Below, piece after piece: positions 6,531-13,993 of a stretch of DNA of 14,136 bases. The position numbers were made by a program, and so were the translations under genes. The DNA is taken from positions 1-14,136 of the forward strand of contig VGSX01000067.1 in the NCBI GenBank assembly GCA_016874895.1. Reading direction: 5' to 3'. Every line of letters begins with the position of its first letter. Position 1 is the first letter of the stretch. The notes below the pieces were generated by a model. The model did no database searches and was not told the DNA's origin. It saw only the letters and a list, made by a program, of their open reading frames with translations. Source of the DNA: Deltaproteobacteria bacterium (GTDB lineage: Bacteria; Desulfobacterota; Desulfobaccia; Desulfobaccales; Desulfobaccaceae).

Positions 6531-7787
6531 ATGACACTAGCCGCCCAGATTCACTCAATGGCCCAGGATGCCAAGGCCGCCGCCCGCCAGTTGGCGGTCT
6601 TGCCCACCCCAGTGAAAAACCAGGTATTAGCCGCCATTGCCGAAGGTCTGCGGGAGCAGCAGGCCGTCATCCAGGCCGAAAATCACAAAGATATCGCCCT
6701 GGCGCAGCAGCAGGGACACCCGGCGGCCTTCATCGACCGCCTCACCCTGTCCGACAAAGTCATCACGTCCATGATCCAGGGGCTGCAGGAGGTCATCCTG
6801 CTGCCGGACCCGGTGGGCGCCGTGACCTCCATGTGGCGGCGTCCCAACGGCCTCCTGGTGGGGCGCCAGCGTATTCCTCTCGGGGTCATCGGTTTTATCT
6901 ACGAATCCCGGCCCAACGTCACGGTGGACGCGGCCGCCCTCTGTTTCAAGAGCGGCAACGCCGTTATCCTCAAAGGCGGCAAGGAAGCCATCCACTCCAA
7001 TCTGGTGCTCAGCCGCATCATGGCCGATGCCTTAGATGCCGCCGGGGCGCCGCCAGCCGCAGTGCAGGTGATCCCCACCACCGAACGGGAGGCCGTGGTG
7101 GAGCTCTTAAAACTGGACGAACTCATCGATATCGTCATTCCCCGGGGGGGTGAAGGGCTTATCCGCTTCGTGGCAGAGAACTCCCGCATCCCGGTGCTCA
7201 AGCATTACAAGGGTGTCTGTCACATCCTGGTGGATGCCCAGGCGGACCTGGACATGGCCGAAACCGTCTGTTTCAACGCCAAGGTGCAGCGGCCGGGAGT
7301 CTGCAACGCCATGGAGACGCTCCTGATTCATGAAGATGTGGCCCCCCGCTTTATTCCCCGGATGTTCGCCCGCTTCCGGGAGGCCAAGGTTGAGCTGCGG
7401 GGCTGCCCCCGGACCTGTGAGCTGGACCCCCAGGTCAAACCGGCCAGTGACTCGGATTGGGGCTATGAATTCCTGGACCTCATCCTGGCGGTAAAAATCG
7501 TGCCCGATCTCGAGGCGGCCCTGGCTCACATTGCCCGCTACGGCTCCTATCACACCGAGGCCATCATTACGGAAAACTATACCAGGGCCCAAAGGTTTTT
7601 AAACGCGGTGGATTCTTCGGTGGTCCTGGTGAACGCCTCCACCCGCTTCAATGACGGCGGCGAACTGGGGTTGGGGGCCGAGATCGGCATCAACACCTCC
7701 AAATTGCACGCCTTCGGGCCCATGAGCCTGGAGGAGCTGACCACCACCAAATTCATCGTGTACGGATCCGGGCAGATCCGGCAATAG
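6531..7787 (+). CDS. proA: Glutamate-5-semialdehyde dehydrogenase (gamma-glutamyl phosphate reductase)
   Basis: Second step of proline synthesis: NADPH-dependent reduction of gamma-glutamyl phosphate to the semialdehyde, which cyclises spontaneously. The 418-residue length is normal for the family. The aldehyde-dehydrogenase-type fold shows IPLGVIGFIYESRPNVTVDA (115-134) and CFKSGNAVILKGGKEA (138-153) in the cofactor domain. The catalytic cysteine is Cys258 in QRPGVCNAMETLL, and the C-terminal part has NASTRFNDGGELGLGAEIGI. The ATG start has GAGAGGG upstream. ProB and ProA form a complex in other bacteria because the intermediate is labile, which fits the 4-nt gap between the genes. proC is not in the window. 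Confidence 0.97.
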   Translation: MTLAAQIHSMAQDAKAAARQLAVLPTPVKNQVLAAIAEGLREQQAVIQAENHKDIALAQQQGHPAAFIDRLTLSDKVITSMIQGLQEVILLPDPVGAVTSMWRRPNGLLVGRQRIPLGVIGFIYESRPNVTVDAAALCFKSGNAVILKGGKEAIHSNLVLSRIMADALDAAGAPPAAVQVIPTTEREAVVELLKLDELIDIVIPRGGEGLIRFVAENSRIPVLKHYKGVCHILVDAQADLDMAETVCFNAKVQRPGVCNAMETLLIHEDVAPRFIPRMFARFREAKVELRGCPRTCELDPQVKPASDSDWGYEFLDLILAVKIVPDLEAALAHIARYGSYHTEAIITENYTRAQRFLNAVDSSVVLVNASTRFNDGGELGLGAEIGINTSKLHAFGPMSLEELTTTKFIVYGSGQIRQ

Positions 7788-7796
7788 CGCCCCGCC

Positions 7797-8441
7797 GTGC
7801 GTTTAGGACTTTTTGGGGGGACATTCAACCCCATTCATTACGGCCATCTCAGGGCTGCGGAGGAAGTGGCGGAAATTCTGCAGTTGCAGCGTCTGCTGTT
7901 CATCCCCGCGGCCCGACCGCCCCACAAACACCTGGAGGCCGTCACCCCCTTTGCCGCCAGGCTGGCCATGACCCGTCTGGCGGTGGCCGATCATCCCCTC
8001 TTTGAAGTCTCCGACATCGAAAACCAGCGCCCGGACAGATCCTATTCCATTGAGACCCTTCGGCTTTTTCGCCGGGAATACGGGGCTGCGGCCCAGATCT
8101 TCTTCATCCTGGGCCTGGACGCCATGCTGGAAATCGATACCTGGCGGGAGTATCGGGAGCTCTTTACCCTGTGCCATTTTTTTGTCTTGGACCGGCCCGG
8201 TTATGAATCCCAAGAGCTGGAGGCCATCATGCGACGGAAGGTGGATGAGCGGTGCGAATATCTGGCCGGCGACGGCGTCTTTCGGCACCCCTCGGGCAAT
8301 CTCATCTATTTCCGGCCCATCACCCGGTTGGATATCTCCTCCACCCATATCCGGAGCCTGGCCGGCCAGGGACTGTCACTCCGATACCTCTTGCCTGAGA
8401 AGGTCAGACGTTATATATTAAAAGAGAAATTATATCGTTAA
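7797..8441 (+). CDS. nadD: Nicotinate-mononucleotide adenylyltransferase
   Basis: Adenylates nicotinate mononucleotide with ATP to make deamido-NAD, the shared late step of NAD synthesis. The 214-residue nucleotidyltransferase has the signature GGTFNPIHYGHL (7-18) with the HxGH-like catalytic histidines, the substrate loop RPPHK (40-44) and the C-terminal ATP motif SSTHIR (181-186). The GTG at 7797 is the only start that gives MRLGLFGGTFNP. It lies 9 nt after the proA stop and has no clear Shine-Dalgarno, so translation probably depends on coupling to proA. The neighbour pair nadD-rsfS is widely conserved. Confidence 0.95.
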   Translation: MRLGLFGGTFNPIHYGHLRAAEEVAEILQLQRLLFIPAARPPHKHLEAVTPFAARLAMTRLAVADHPLFEVSDIENQRPDRSYSIETLRLFRREYGAAAQIFFILGLDAMLEIDTWREYRELFTLCHFFVLDRPGYESQELEAIMRRKVDERCEYLAGDGVFRHPSGNLIYFRPITRLDISSTHIRSLAGQGLSLRYLLPEKVRRYILKEKLYR

Positions 8442-8474
8442 AGGAGAAAATCTACGCCTCCCGAAAAACCGACT

Positions 8475-8852
8475 ATGAGCGCCGCTGAGAAGGTGAACCT
8501 GTGCGTCCAGACTTTACTGGCCAAGAAAGCCTTGGATCTGGTGGTCCTGGATGTCCGGGCCATATCCTCCTTTGCCGACTATTTTATCATCTGCTCCGGG
8601 ACCTCCCATCGCCAGGTGGCCGCCCTGGCCGGACATCTGGAGGAGGCCTTGAAACAGCACGGCGTCAGGCCTCTGGGCATTGAAGGGCCGCAAGAGGCGC
8701 GCTGGGTCCTGGTTGATTGCAACGACGTGATTATTCATATTTTTTATCAACCCTGGAGAGAATTTTACGATCTTGAGGGTCTGTGGCTGGAAGCGCCCCG
8801 GGAATTTCCCGTTTTCCGAGAGGCTTCGGCCAATCAAGGTCACGGCGGTTAA
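8475..8852 (+). CDS. rsfS: Ribosomal silencing factor RsfS/YbeB
   Basis: Binds ribosomal protein L14 and blocks subunit joining, lowering translation when nutrients run short (known for E. coli RsfS). The 125-residue product carries the family signatures SSFADYFIICSGTSHRQV (about 30-47), IEGPQEARWVLVDCNDVIIHIF (about 68-89) and REFYDLEGLW (about 94-103). The ATG at 8475 gives the usual N-terminal length; an AAAGGAG at 8440-8446 is 28 nt upstream, too far to serve it directly, so the initiation signal is poor. It follows nadD by 33 nt. Position next to nadD and in a run with rplU, rpmA and obgE gives strong context support. Confidence 0.94.
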   Translation: MSAAEKVNLCVQTLLAKKALDLVVLDVRAISSFADYFIICSGTSHRQVAALAGHLEEALKQHGVRPLGIEGPQEARWVLVDCNDVIIHIFYQPWREFYDLEGLWLEAPREFPVFREASANQGHGG

Positions 8853-8872
8853 TTGCTTCTGGGAGTCGGTTT

Positions 8873-10294
8873 ATGCTTGGCTCAATCCGGCGCACAAGGC
8901 TTCTAACGCCTTTAACCCTGGTGTTGTGCGGCCTCCTTGCCTTCCCCCCTTCTGCCTGCGGTTTTTTCGGTTCGCTCACCATTGAAAAGGAGAAGGAGTT
9001 AGGCGAAGAATTCTGCCTGCGCCTGCAACAATATTACCCGGTGGCGCGGGACCCTTATCTCACGGCCTACATCAACGCCGTGGGCCAAAAGCTGGTCCAG
9101 CAAGTGGGCCCCCAACCTTTCCAATACCGTTTCTTCATTCTGGAAGACCCCACCTATAACGCCTTTGCCGTTCCGGGCGGCTTTATCTTTGTCAACACCG
9201 GGATTATTCGCATCATGGAACGGGAGGATGAACTGGCCGGGGTCCTGGCTCACGAGATCACCCATATTCACCAGCGGCACATGGCCAAACGCATGGAAAA
9301 GGCCAAGGTCACGACCGTCGCCACCCTGGTGGGGCTTTTGGCGGCGGTGCTCCTGGGGGGTGCAGCCGCGGCGCCCATCCTGGCCGGCACCATGGCCGGG
9401 GCTGAGAGCGCCATGCTGGCCTACAGCCGGGAAGATGAACGGGAAGCCGACACCCTGGGATTCAAATGGATGACTAGGGCCGGTTATGATCCGCACTATA
9501 TGATGTCGGTTTTCCGGAAGATGAACCGGCAGAGGTGGTTTGACGGGGATGATTACCCGGTCTATCTCAAAACTCACCCGGAGTTGGAAAGCCGCATCAT
9601 CGATCTGGCTCACCTCATTGACAGTCATCAGCTGGGGGACCGGCGGGAAAGTTCCCCGAATCCGGCCTTCACCTATTTCAGGCAGCGTCTGGAGGCGCTC
9701 TACGGCAATCCCCAGCGCATGAAACGGGAGTTGCTGATCCGCCTGTCCCAGGAACCCGATAACGTCCCCAACCGTTATACCCTGGCCCTGGTTTATAAAC
9801 GCCTGGGAGATCGCCCTAAGGCCCTGGAAGCCTACCAGCAGGCCTTGGACCTGGATCCCCACAACACCATGATTAAACGCGATCTGGCCATCTTTAAATA
9901 TGAATCGAACCGGATCCAGGAAGCCCAGAATCTGTTTAAAGAATTGCTCCGCAAAGATCCCAGGGATGAAATCTCCCTCTACTACACCGGGCTGATTTAT
10001 CAGAGCCAGCACCAGGTGGACCAGGCCCTGGACCTTTTTGAGAGACTGCTGCGGATGAATCCCGGCTTCACCGAGGTTTATTACAGTCTCGGCACCCTCT
10101 ATGGGGAAAAACAACGCCTGGGACTGGCGCACTATTATTTGGGCCGCTACAGCCGCATGGCCAAAGATCTGCCCACTGCTCTCTTTCATTTCCGCAAGGC
10201 CCTCGCTCATCTGGTAACCAGCGACAGGTATTATGCCGAGGCGCAAATAGAGGTAGCCCGCCTGGAGCGGATGAGAGTCAGGGTGAGTCACTAA
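8873..10294 (+). CDS. BepA-like periplasmic M48 zinc metalloprotease with TPR repeats
   Basis: Exported protease, probably an envelope quality-control enzyme acting on outer-membrane proteins by analogy with E. coli BepA (YfgC). The 473-residue product has a signal sequence (charged start, hydrophobic about 10-24, then PPSAC-GFFGS), an M48 domain (about 35-260) and a helical TPR region (about 290-460). The zinc site is HEITH (127-131) with the third ligand Glu191 in EADTLG; THPELESRI (234-242) is the usual closing motif. The cysteine at 29 is preceded by PSA, a poor lipobox, so lipoprotein status is doubtful. ATG 8873 is chosen over 8783 because it has GGGAG 7 nt upstream and does not overlap rsfS. 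Confidence 0.9.
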   Translation: MLGSIRRTRLLTPLTLVLCGLLAFPPSACGFFGSLTIEKEKELGEEFCLRLQQYYPVARDPYLTAYINAVGQKLVQQVGPQPFQYRFFILEDPTYNAFAVPGGFIFVNTGIIRIMEREDELAGVLAHEITHIHQRHMAKRMEKAKVTTVATLVGLLAAVLLGGAAAAPILAGTMAGAESAMLAYSREDEREADTLGFKWMTRAGYDPHYMMSVFRKMNRQRWFDGDDYPVYLKTHPELESRIIDLAHLIDSHQLGDRRESSPNPAFTYFRQRLEALYGNPQRMKRELLIRLSQEPDNVPNRYTLALVYKRLGDRPKALEAYQQALDLDPHNTMIKRDLAIFKYESNRIQEAQNLFKELLRKDPRDEISLYYTGLIYQSQHQVDQALDLFERLLRMNPGFTEVYYSLGTLYGEKQRLGLAHYYLGRYSRMAKDLPTALFHFRKALAHLVTSDRYYAEAQIEVARLERMRVRVSH

Positions 10295-10321
10295 TTCTTC
10301 TGAGTGCGAGGTGCACTGCCG

Positions 10322-10684
10322 ATGCCCATCTATGAATATCAATGCCATGACTGCCAGGCCGTCTCGGGATTCTTGATTTTGAACCGACAGGAGCCTTTCT
10401 TGCCGGTCTGTAAACGCTGCGGCGGCAGAGAACTGAGTCGGGTGCTGTCCCGGGTCAATGTCCGCCTGTCCGAAGAGACGCGTTTGGAGCGCCTGGCCGA
10501 TCCCGGCCGCCTGGGGAGCCTGGACGAGAACGACCCCAAAAGCTTGGCCCGTTTTATGAAAGAGATGGCCGCGGCCACGGGTGAAGATTTAGGGGCCGAG
10601 GAGATCGACCAAATGATGGAAGAAGCAGCCGGCGGCGGCGAGGACGACCTGGGCGCCGGCGATGCGGCGTACGACGATCTGTGA
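10322..10684 (+). CDS. FmdB-family zinc-ribbon protein
   Basis: Small protein of unknown exact role whose N-terminus is a putative regulatory zinc ribbon of the FmdB/CxxC_CXXC_SSSS type. It opens MPIYEYQCHDC, with Cys8/Cys11 and Cys30/Cys33 as two CxxC knuckles. The remaining residues are charged, with a strongly acidic Gly/Glu/Asp-rich tail (about 85-120). The ATG at 10322 gives the canonical MPIYEY start and has GAGGTG (10308-10313) at 8 nt. It is the last gene of the plus-strand run, 27 nt after the protease. No partner or substrate can be deduced. Confidence 0.88.
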   Translation: MPIYEYQCHDCQAVSGFLILNRQEPFLPVCKRCGGRELSRVLSRVNVRLSEETRLERLADPGRLGSLDENDPKSLARFMKEMAAATGEDLGAEEIDQMMEEAAGGGEDDLGAGDAAYDDL

Positions 10685-10693
10685 GACAGGAAA

Positions 10694-10720
10694 GCCGGGG
10701 CGCGGCCGGTTGCGTCCGGC
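10694..10720 (+). terminator. GC-rich hairpin after the operon's last gene
   Basis: GCCGG (10694-10698) pairs with CCGGC (10716-10720), extended by CGC/GCG inside with one G-T pair and a bulge. It starts 9 nt after the fmdB stop. No T-run follows, so it is at best a pause or RNA-end-stabilising hairpin for the long plus-strand transcript. Confidence 0.35.
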
Positions 10721-10874
10721 AGGGAAAATATCTCTGGCAAAAACCCTGATGCGAAGATTGTCAACCAAAATTGACCCCTTTTTGCATCGAAAATTGACCC
10801 CCCTGGGTTAGTGGAAAAAGATATGGCAACGGCGGCCAGCCTTGGCCGGGATAAGTTTATTGGTGCCATGCAGG

Positions 10875-10924
10875 GCGGATTTGGCCTGCCCCGCCTGCAC
10901 TTTGTGCCGGCAGGCCAAATCCGC
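10875..10924. repeat. Perfect 16-bp inverted repeat (long hairpin)
   Basis: GCGGATTTGGCCTGCC (10875-10890) and its exact complement (10909-10924) flank an 18-nt loop, in which GCAC-TTT-GTGC (10897-10907) makes a further small stem. It lies between the istB remnant and the IS end. No coding sequence spans it. It resembles a REP or small non-autonomous element, but no second copy is present in this window to prove repetition. Confidence 0.72.
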
Positions 10925-10965
10925 TTCCGCCGGCCGGCGGCTGGTATCGTGTTCCCGGCCCTTCC

Positions 10966-11148
10966 TCATCGGCCCGCCGCCTCTGGCTTGCCTTGCCCTC
11001 GCATACGAAACCTATTGCCCTTGATGGCAAAAATATGGGCATGATGCACCAGGCGGTCGATGATGGCCGCGGCGAGCACCTGATCCGTGAAAATCGGTCC
11101 CCAATCTTCAAAACCATAATTGCTGGTAAAAAAACCAGATTGTTTCAT
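10966..11148 (-). pseudogene. istB: Truncated IS21 transposition helper IstB (C-terminal fragment)
   Basis: About 60 codons remain of a protein of roughly 250. The segment TSNYGFEDWGPIFTDQVLAA and the following IIDRLVHHAHIFAIKGNRFRM match the region after sensor 1 in IstB-type AAA+ ATPases, where (T/V)TSN-x-F-x-xW and LLDRLxHHxH are conserved. The Walker A and B motifs are missing, as no recognisable IstB frame continues above 11148. The fragment is preceded by a codon that happens to be ATG (11148), which is not a real start. It cannot encode a working protein. Confidence 0.72.
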
Positions 11149-11340
11149 GCCAATTTTCTTGTTGCCCTGATTTTAATGGGCGCGAAAGGCGTATTTGTAA
11201 GATATCAATGACAGCGCGGACGATGAAGTTGACCACAGGCGACGGGGTATGATAGGGCTATAATAAATGCCGCGGCTTTGGCGCATTTTCATAAGCCGTC
11301 GGCAGATAGTTCTTACTTAAGAATTTTTCTAACTGGATGC
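11149..11340. other. Intergenic DNA without a recognisable gene
   Basis: Decayed spacer between the IS remnant and the end of the minus-strand cluster. I see no family-like reading frame. A weak AT stem TTCTTA-CT-TAAGAA (11310-11323) is followed by TTTTT (11324-11328) on the plus strand, which could be a feeble terminator. GGATGC/GCATCC (11335-11340 and 11348-11353) pair across the stop codon of the Fe-S gene. Confidence 0.5.
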
Positions 11341-11895
11341 CTAGGCCGCATCCAAAGCCCGCCAGCCGCAGCTTTCCAGGTAGGCCTGGAGCTTTTGCCG
11401 TTTTTCCCGGTATTGCTCCTCCCAAAGAGGGGGGCAGTCGGTGAGGCTGATCTCCCCTTCCCGGAGTGCGGTGGCATAGGCCATACAGGTGGGGTAGCCA
11501 CAGGCCTTGCAGTTGGTCAAAGGCAGGAGCTTGAGGATGTTGATGACCTTGAGGGCCGCCTGACTGGTGTAGCGGGGGGTGATCTGGTCCCGGCGGGCAT
11601 AGATGTCGTTGATTTGACTCTTGATCCACTCCAGGAGAGCATGGGATTCCTCAATATCCCGGGCACCCCGGATGGCGATTTCCCTGGCGTGCAGGGTTAT
11701 CCATTTACCGGCCGCCAGCTTCAAGAGCAGCACCTGATTTTTCTGGTCGTAATCCCAGCCCCCCAACTCCGTATTAAGGTAGGGGAAGACAGGGGAGATG
11801 TCCTCTTCCAAAGTGGCGATGCTGTGCAGCCTTTCCCGAATGGTGTCCATCTTGGGGCGGAAAATCTCGTAATTTTTAATCCTTTGAAGCAGCAT
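11341..11895 (-). CDS. 4Fe-4S cluster-binding protein
   Basis: Soluble 184-residue protein. Residues 1-120 show no family I recognise, with a predicted mixed fold (for example LGGWDYDQKNQVLLLKLAAG, 44-63). An Fe-S domain follows (about 120-160): Cys129-x2-Cys132-x4-Cys137-x16-Cys154 in NCKACGYPTCMAYA...TDCP. This spacing is that of the Fe-S domain (PF04060 type) shared by CO dehydrogenase/acetyl-CoA synthase subunits and various electron-transfer proteins. The ATG at 11895 has GGAG 8 nt upstream; an upstream reading to 12054 would overlap the preceding gene and is rejected. It is the last gene of the permease cluster, 17 nt after its neighbour. An electron donor or cluster-sensing role is inferred only. 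Confidence 0.8.
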   Translation of the reverse strand: MLLQRIKNYEIFRPKMDTIRERLHSIATLEEDISPVFPYLNTELGGWDYDQKNQVLLLKLAAGKWITLHAREIAIRGARDIEESHALLEWIKSQINDIYARRDQITPRYTSQAALKVINILKLLPLTNCKACGYPTCMAYATALREGEISLTDCPPLWEEQYREKRQKLQAYLESCGWRALDAA

Positions 11896-11912
11896 CGGGT
11901 TTCTCCATGGGG

Positions 11913-12269
11913 CTAGGGTCGCGCCGGGAAGAAAAATCTGCGAAAAATTTCCCGGACGTTTTTTCCATACTGCATCAGGGAGGCAAAAAAGCCTCCCACC
12001 AGGGCGGCGCCGCCGGCCCCCACCGGACAGCCGGGCGCCCCGCAGAAGGGACACACCGAGGAGGCGGAATAGATGCCAAAGAAGGTCAGGAAATAGATGG
12101 CCCAGCGCTTCAGGGCGGTAAGCCTGGTGGGAGAGAGGCTTGCGGATTTATCTGCGAAACTAAGTGCCTCTTCTGCCCCGGTGATCTCCGCAGTCTGAGG
12201 GTCACAGGGGCAGCAGGGCGGGTGGGAACAGCCGGGGCTCACCTGGGGCGGTTTTGCCTGGGCGGCCAT
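11913..12269 (-). CDS. Small Cys-rich membrane protein, family not recognised
   Basis: Hypothetical 118-residue protein. The N-terminal tail holds four cysteines in a short space (PGCSHPPCCPC; Cys14, 19, 20, 22), with a histidine among them. The second half is hydrophobic: a helix at about 55-72 leads straight into CPFCGAPGCPVG (Cys73, 76, 81), followed by a second helix (about 83-100) and a basic tail (KNVREIFRRFFF). This suggests two membrane helices joined by a Cys-rich turn. The start has AAGGAG 6-7 nt upstream, and the gene is packed between the thioredoxin-like gene (19 nt) and the Fe-S gene (17 nt), so it is very likely real. Metal or thiol binding is inferred from the cysteines alone. 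Confidence 0.75.
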   Translation of the reverse strand: MAAQAKPPQVSPGCSHPPCCPCDPQTAEITGAEEALSFADKSASLSPTRLTALKRWAIYFLTFFGIYSASSVCPFCGAPGCPVGAGGAALVGGFFASLMQYGKNVREIFRRFFFPARP

Positions 12270-12288
12270 GTTTGGTCTCCTTGGGCTT

Positions 12289-12522
12289 TTAGCTAATCAT
12301 CTTTTTAATTTCGTCAACGCTGGGGACCTTGCCGATGGACTTAACCTCGCCGTCCACCACCAGGGCCGGGGTCATGAAGACGCCGTGAGACATGATCTCT
12401 TTGAGATCGGTGACCTTTTCCACTTCAACATCGCCGCCGGCGGCTTTGGCGGCCTCCTGGGCCCGGTTGGTCAGTTCGATACATTTGGGGCAGCCGGGGC
12501 CCAATACCTTAACTTTCTTCAT
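12289..12522 (-). CDS. Thioredoxin-fold small redox protein (redox-active disulfide protein 2 type)
   Basis: Minimal thioredoxin/glutaredoxin-like protein of 77 residues, the length of the TM0996/MTH895 family. The active site is GPGCPKC with Cys11 and Cys14, and the cis-proline motif is MTPALVVDGEV (about 50-60). The start at 12522 is fixed by GGAGG 7 nt upstream and by the MKKVKVLGPGCPKC opening; a longer reading to 12648 would run into the permease gene. Family members are often encoded beside permeases of the DUF318/ArsP type, and that is the case here. It may pass electrons to, or hand a thiol-bound metal(loid) to, the permease. Confidence 0.9.
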   Translation of the reverse strand: MKKVKVLGPGCPKCIELTNRAQEAAKAAGGDVEVEKVTDLKEIMSHGVFMTPALVVDGEVKSIGKVPSVDEIKKMIS

Positions 12523-12551
12523 TGCAATTCCTCCATAGGGTGATAGTGCGG

Positions 12552-12578
12552 CGGACCACGGATTTCTGCAGGGGTCCG
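12552..12578 (-). promoter_or_regulatory. Hairpin in the permease-thioredoxin spacer
   Basis: CGGACC (12552-12557) and GGTCCG (12573-12578) form a 6-bp GC stem in the 67-nt gap. No T-run follows in the minus direction, so it may tune mRNA stability between the two genes rather than end transcription. Confidence 0.3.
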
Positions 12579-12589
12579 TCAGGCTCGCT

Positions 12590-13993
12590 TTATTGCACCA
12601 CGTTGCCGTAGAACAGGCCGGCCAACGTGGAGATGATGACGATAACAATGACGAAAACCCCGGTTTTTTTCCAGCCCATAACCCTGCCGATGACGATCAT
12701 GTTGGGCAGGGACAGGGCCGGACCGGCCAACAGCAGGGCTAAAGACGGCCCCGGGGCCATGCCCATCTTCACCAGGGCCTGGGTGATGGGCACCTCAGTG
12801 AGGGTGGCGAAGTACCAGAAAGCCCCGATGATGGCGGCGATGAAATTCGAGGAGAGGCTGTTATCTCCCACCAATGAAGCGACGTACTGGGCCGGGATCA
12901 AGGCGCTGACGAACCCCACCGCCAGGACTCCGCCGTAAAGCAATGGGGCCAGGAGCTTGGTGAACTCCCAGGTGTGGTGCAGCCACTCGTTAATCTCCTC
13001 CCGGTTAAACCAGCGCCACAGCATGACCAGGATCAGGAGCAGGACAGCCCCGGCCAAGTAAAACTTGTTCTGGGCCACCGCCAGGGCCAGGGACGGCTCC
13101 CGCTCCAGACGCTGCACCTGCTCCTTGAGTAAAATGAGCTGGTCATCCTTTTTTTTGTCGCCCCATTCCTGGGCCAATTGAAAAATTAAATCATGGGAGC
13201 GCTCTTCCAGGACCACGGCCTGGACCTGCTGGCCATCCTGGAGATGAATGGTGACGTCCCGGGGAGTCACCCAGGCCGCGAAGATGAGGAAAACCACCAG
13301 GCTGAAGAAAAACACCGAGGTCTGCCAGAAGGGCCGCCGGGGCGCCTCGGGCGGCGGCAGCTGCATCACCGCCTCCACCTTCTCCTTTTCTTCTTTGCGG
13401 AATACAAAGGCCATGAACAGGCCCACGATGAAGGCGAAACCAACGGCGCCGATGACCCGGGCCAGTCCCAGGTCAAAGCCCAGCACCCGGGCGGTGAGAA
13501 AGATGGCCAGGATATTGATGCCGGGGCCGCTGTAAAGGAAGGCCGTGGCCGGTCCCAGGCCGGCGCCCATGGTGTAGATGCCCGCGAACATGGGGAGCAC
13601 CGAGCAGGAGCACACCGCCAGAATGGTGCCTGATACCGAGGCCACGGAATAGGCCATGAATTTATTGGCCGTGGGCCCCAGATAGCGCATCACCGAGGCC
13701 TGGGAGAGAAAGGTGATGATGGCCCCGGCAATGAACAGGGCCGGGATGACGCAGGTGAGGGTATGGTTGCGGGCGTAGGCCTGGAGCATGAGAAAAGACT
13801 CCAGGACGGCTTCCTGCACCCTGGGTTTCCCCAAAGGCAAAAAATAGGCAAACAGGAAAATCCCTACGAAGAGCCAGAATATCTTCCCTTCCCGGCCGAA
13901 CAACAGGCCCTGGCAATTTTTCCAAACAGTGATCCAGTACGATTCCGGTGGGGGAGCATCTCCCACTACACCTTTGACTGAGGTACGATCCAT
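12590..13993 (-). CDS. DUF318/ArsP-type permease
   Basis: Polytopic inner-membrane permease of 467 residues, of the predicted-permease family that includes ArsP (organoarsenical efflux) and SO_0444-like metal exporters. The first half has helices at about 38-54, 80-96, 112-145 and 150-195, with the hallmark CSCSVLPMFAGIYTMGAG (128-145) and SGPGINILAIF (155-165). The second half repeats the pattern with GPALSLPNMIVIGRVMG (424-440). Between the halves, after a helix at 224-242, lies a non-membrane insert (about 245-305) with a charged, coiled-coil-like part (KKKDDQLILLKEQVQRLEREP). Cys128 and Cys130 are the likely substrate-contact residues. The start at 13993 lacks a convincing ribosome site (GGAG about 11 nt upstream). 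The substrate is unknown. Confidence 0.87.
   Translation of the reverse strand: MDRTSVKGVVGDAPPPESYWITVWKNCQGLLFGREGKIFWLFVGIFLFAYFLPLGKPRVQEAVLESFLMLQAYARNHTLTCVIPALFIAGAIITFLSQASVMRYLGPTANKFMAYSVASVSGTILAVCSCSVLPMFAGIYTMGAGLGPATAFLYSGPGINILAIFLTARVLGFDLGLARVIGAVGFAFIVGLFMAFVFRKEEKEKVEAVMQLPPPEAPRRPFWQTSVFFFSLVVFLIFAAWVTPRDVTIHLQDGQQVQAVVLEERSHDLIFQLAQEWGDKKKDDQLILLKEQVQRLEREPSLALAVAQNKFYLAGAVLLLILVMLWRWFNREEINEWLHHTWEFTKLLAPLLYGGVLAVGFVSALIPAQYVASLVGDNSLSSNFIAAIIGAFWYFATLTEVPITQALVKMGMAPGPSLALLLAGPALSLPNMIVIGRVMGWKKTGVFVIVIVIISTLAGLFYGNVVQ

Larger units (their letters stand above)
10759..11148 (-). mobile_element. IS21-family element remnant (one end plus istB tail)
   Basis: The left boundary begins TGTCAACC at 10759. 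It is followed by two AAAATTGACCCC units (10767-10778 and 10790-10801, 23 nt apart), the tandem end repeats typical of IS21-like elements. The 3' end of istB lies inward on the minus strand. No istA and no second end could be found before 11340, so the element is deleted and dead. The stretch 10802-10965 between the end repeats and istB holds no gene but contains a long perfect hairpin and a shorter one (CGGCCA 10833-10838 / TGGCCG 10843-10848). Confidence 0.68.

Noticed and set aside
8999..10348. 449-codon minus-strand ORF
   Set aside because: It is antisense to the M48/TPR protease, whose HEITH and TPR motifs are clear; GC-rich codon bias leaves the opposite frame open.
11258..11340. Frame ending LEKFLSKNYLPTAYENAPKPRHLL downstream of the Fe-S gene
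   Set aside because: It reads as protein-like but is only a continuation of an off-frame reading through the Fe-S gene; no start or family match.
11278..11916. 212-codon plus-strand ORF
   Set aside because: Antisense to the Fe-S protein gene, whose Cys spacing and ribosome site are convincing.
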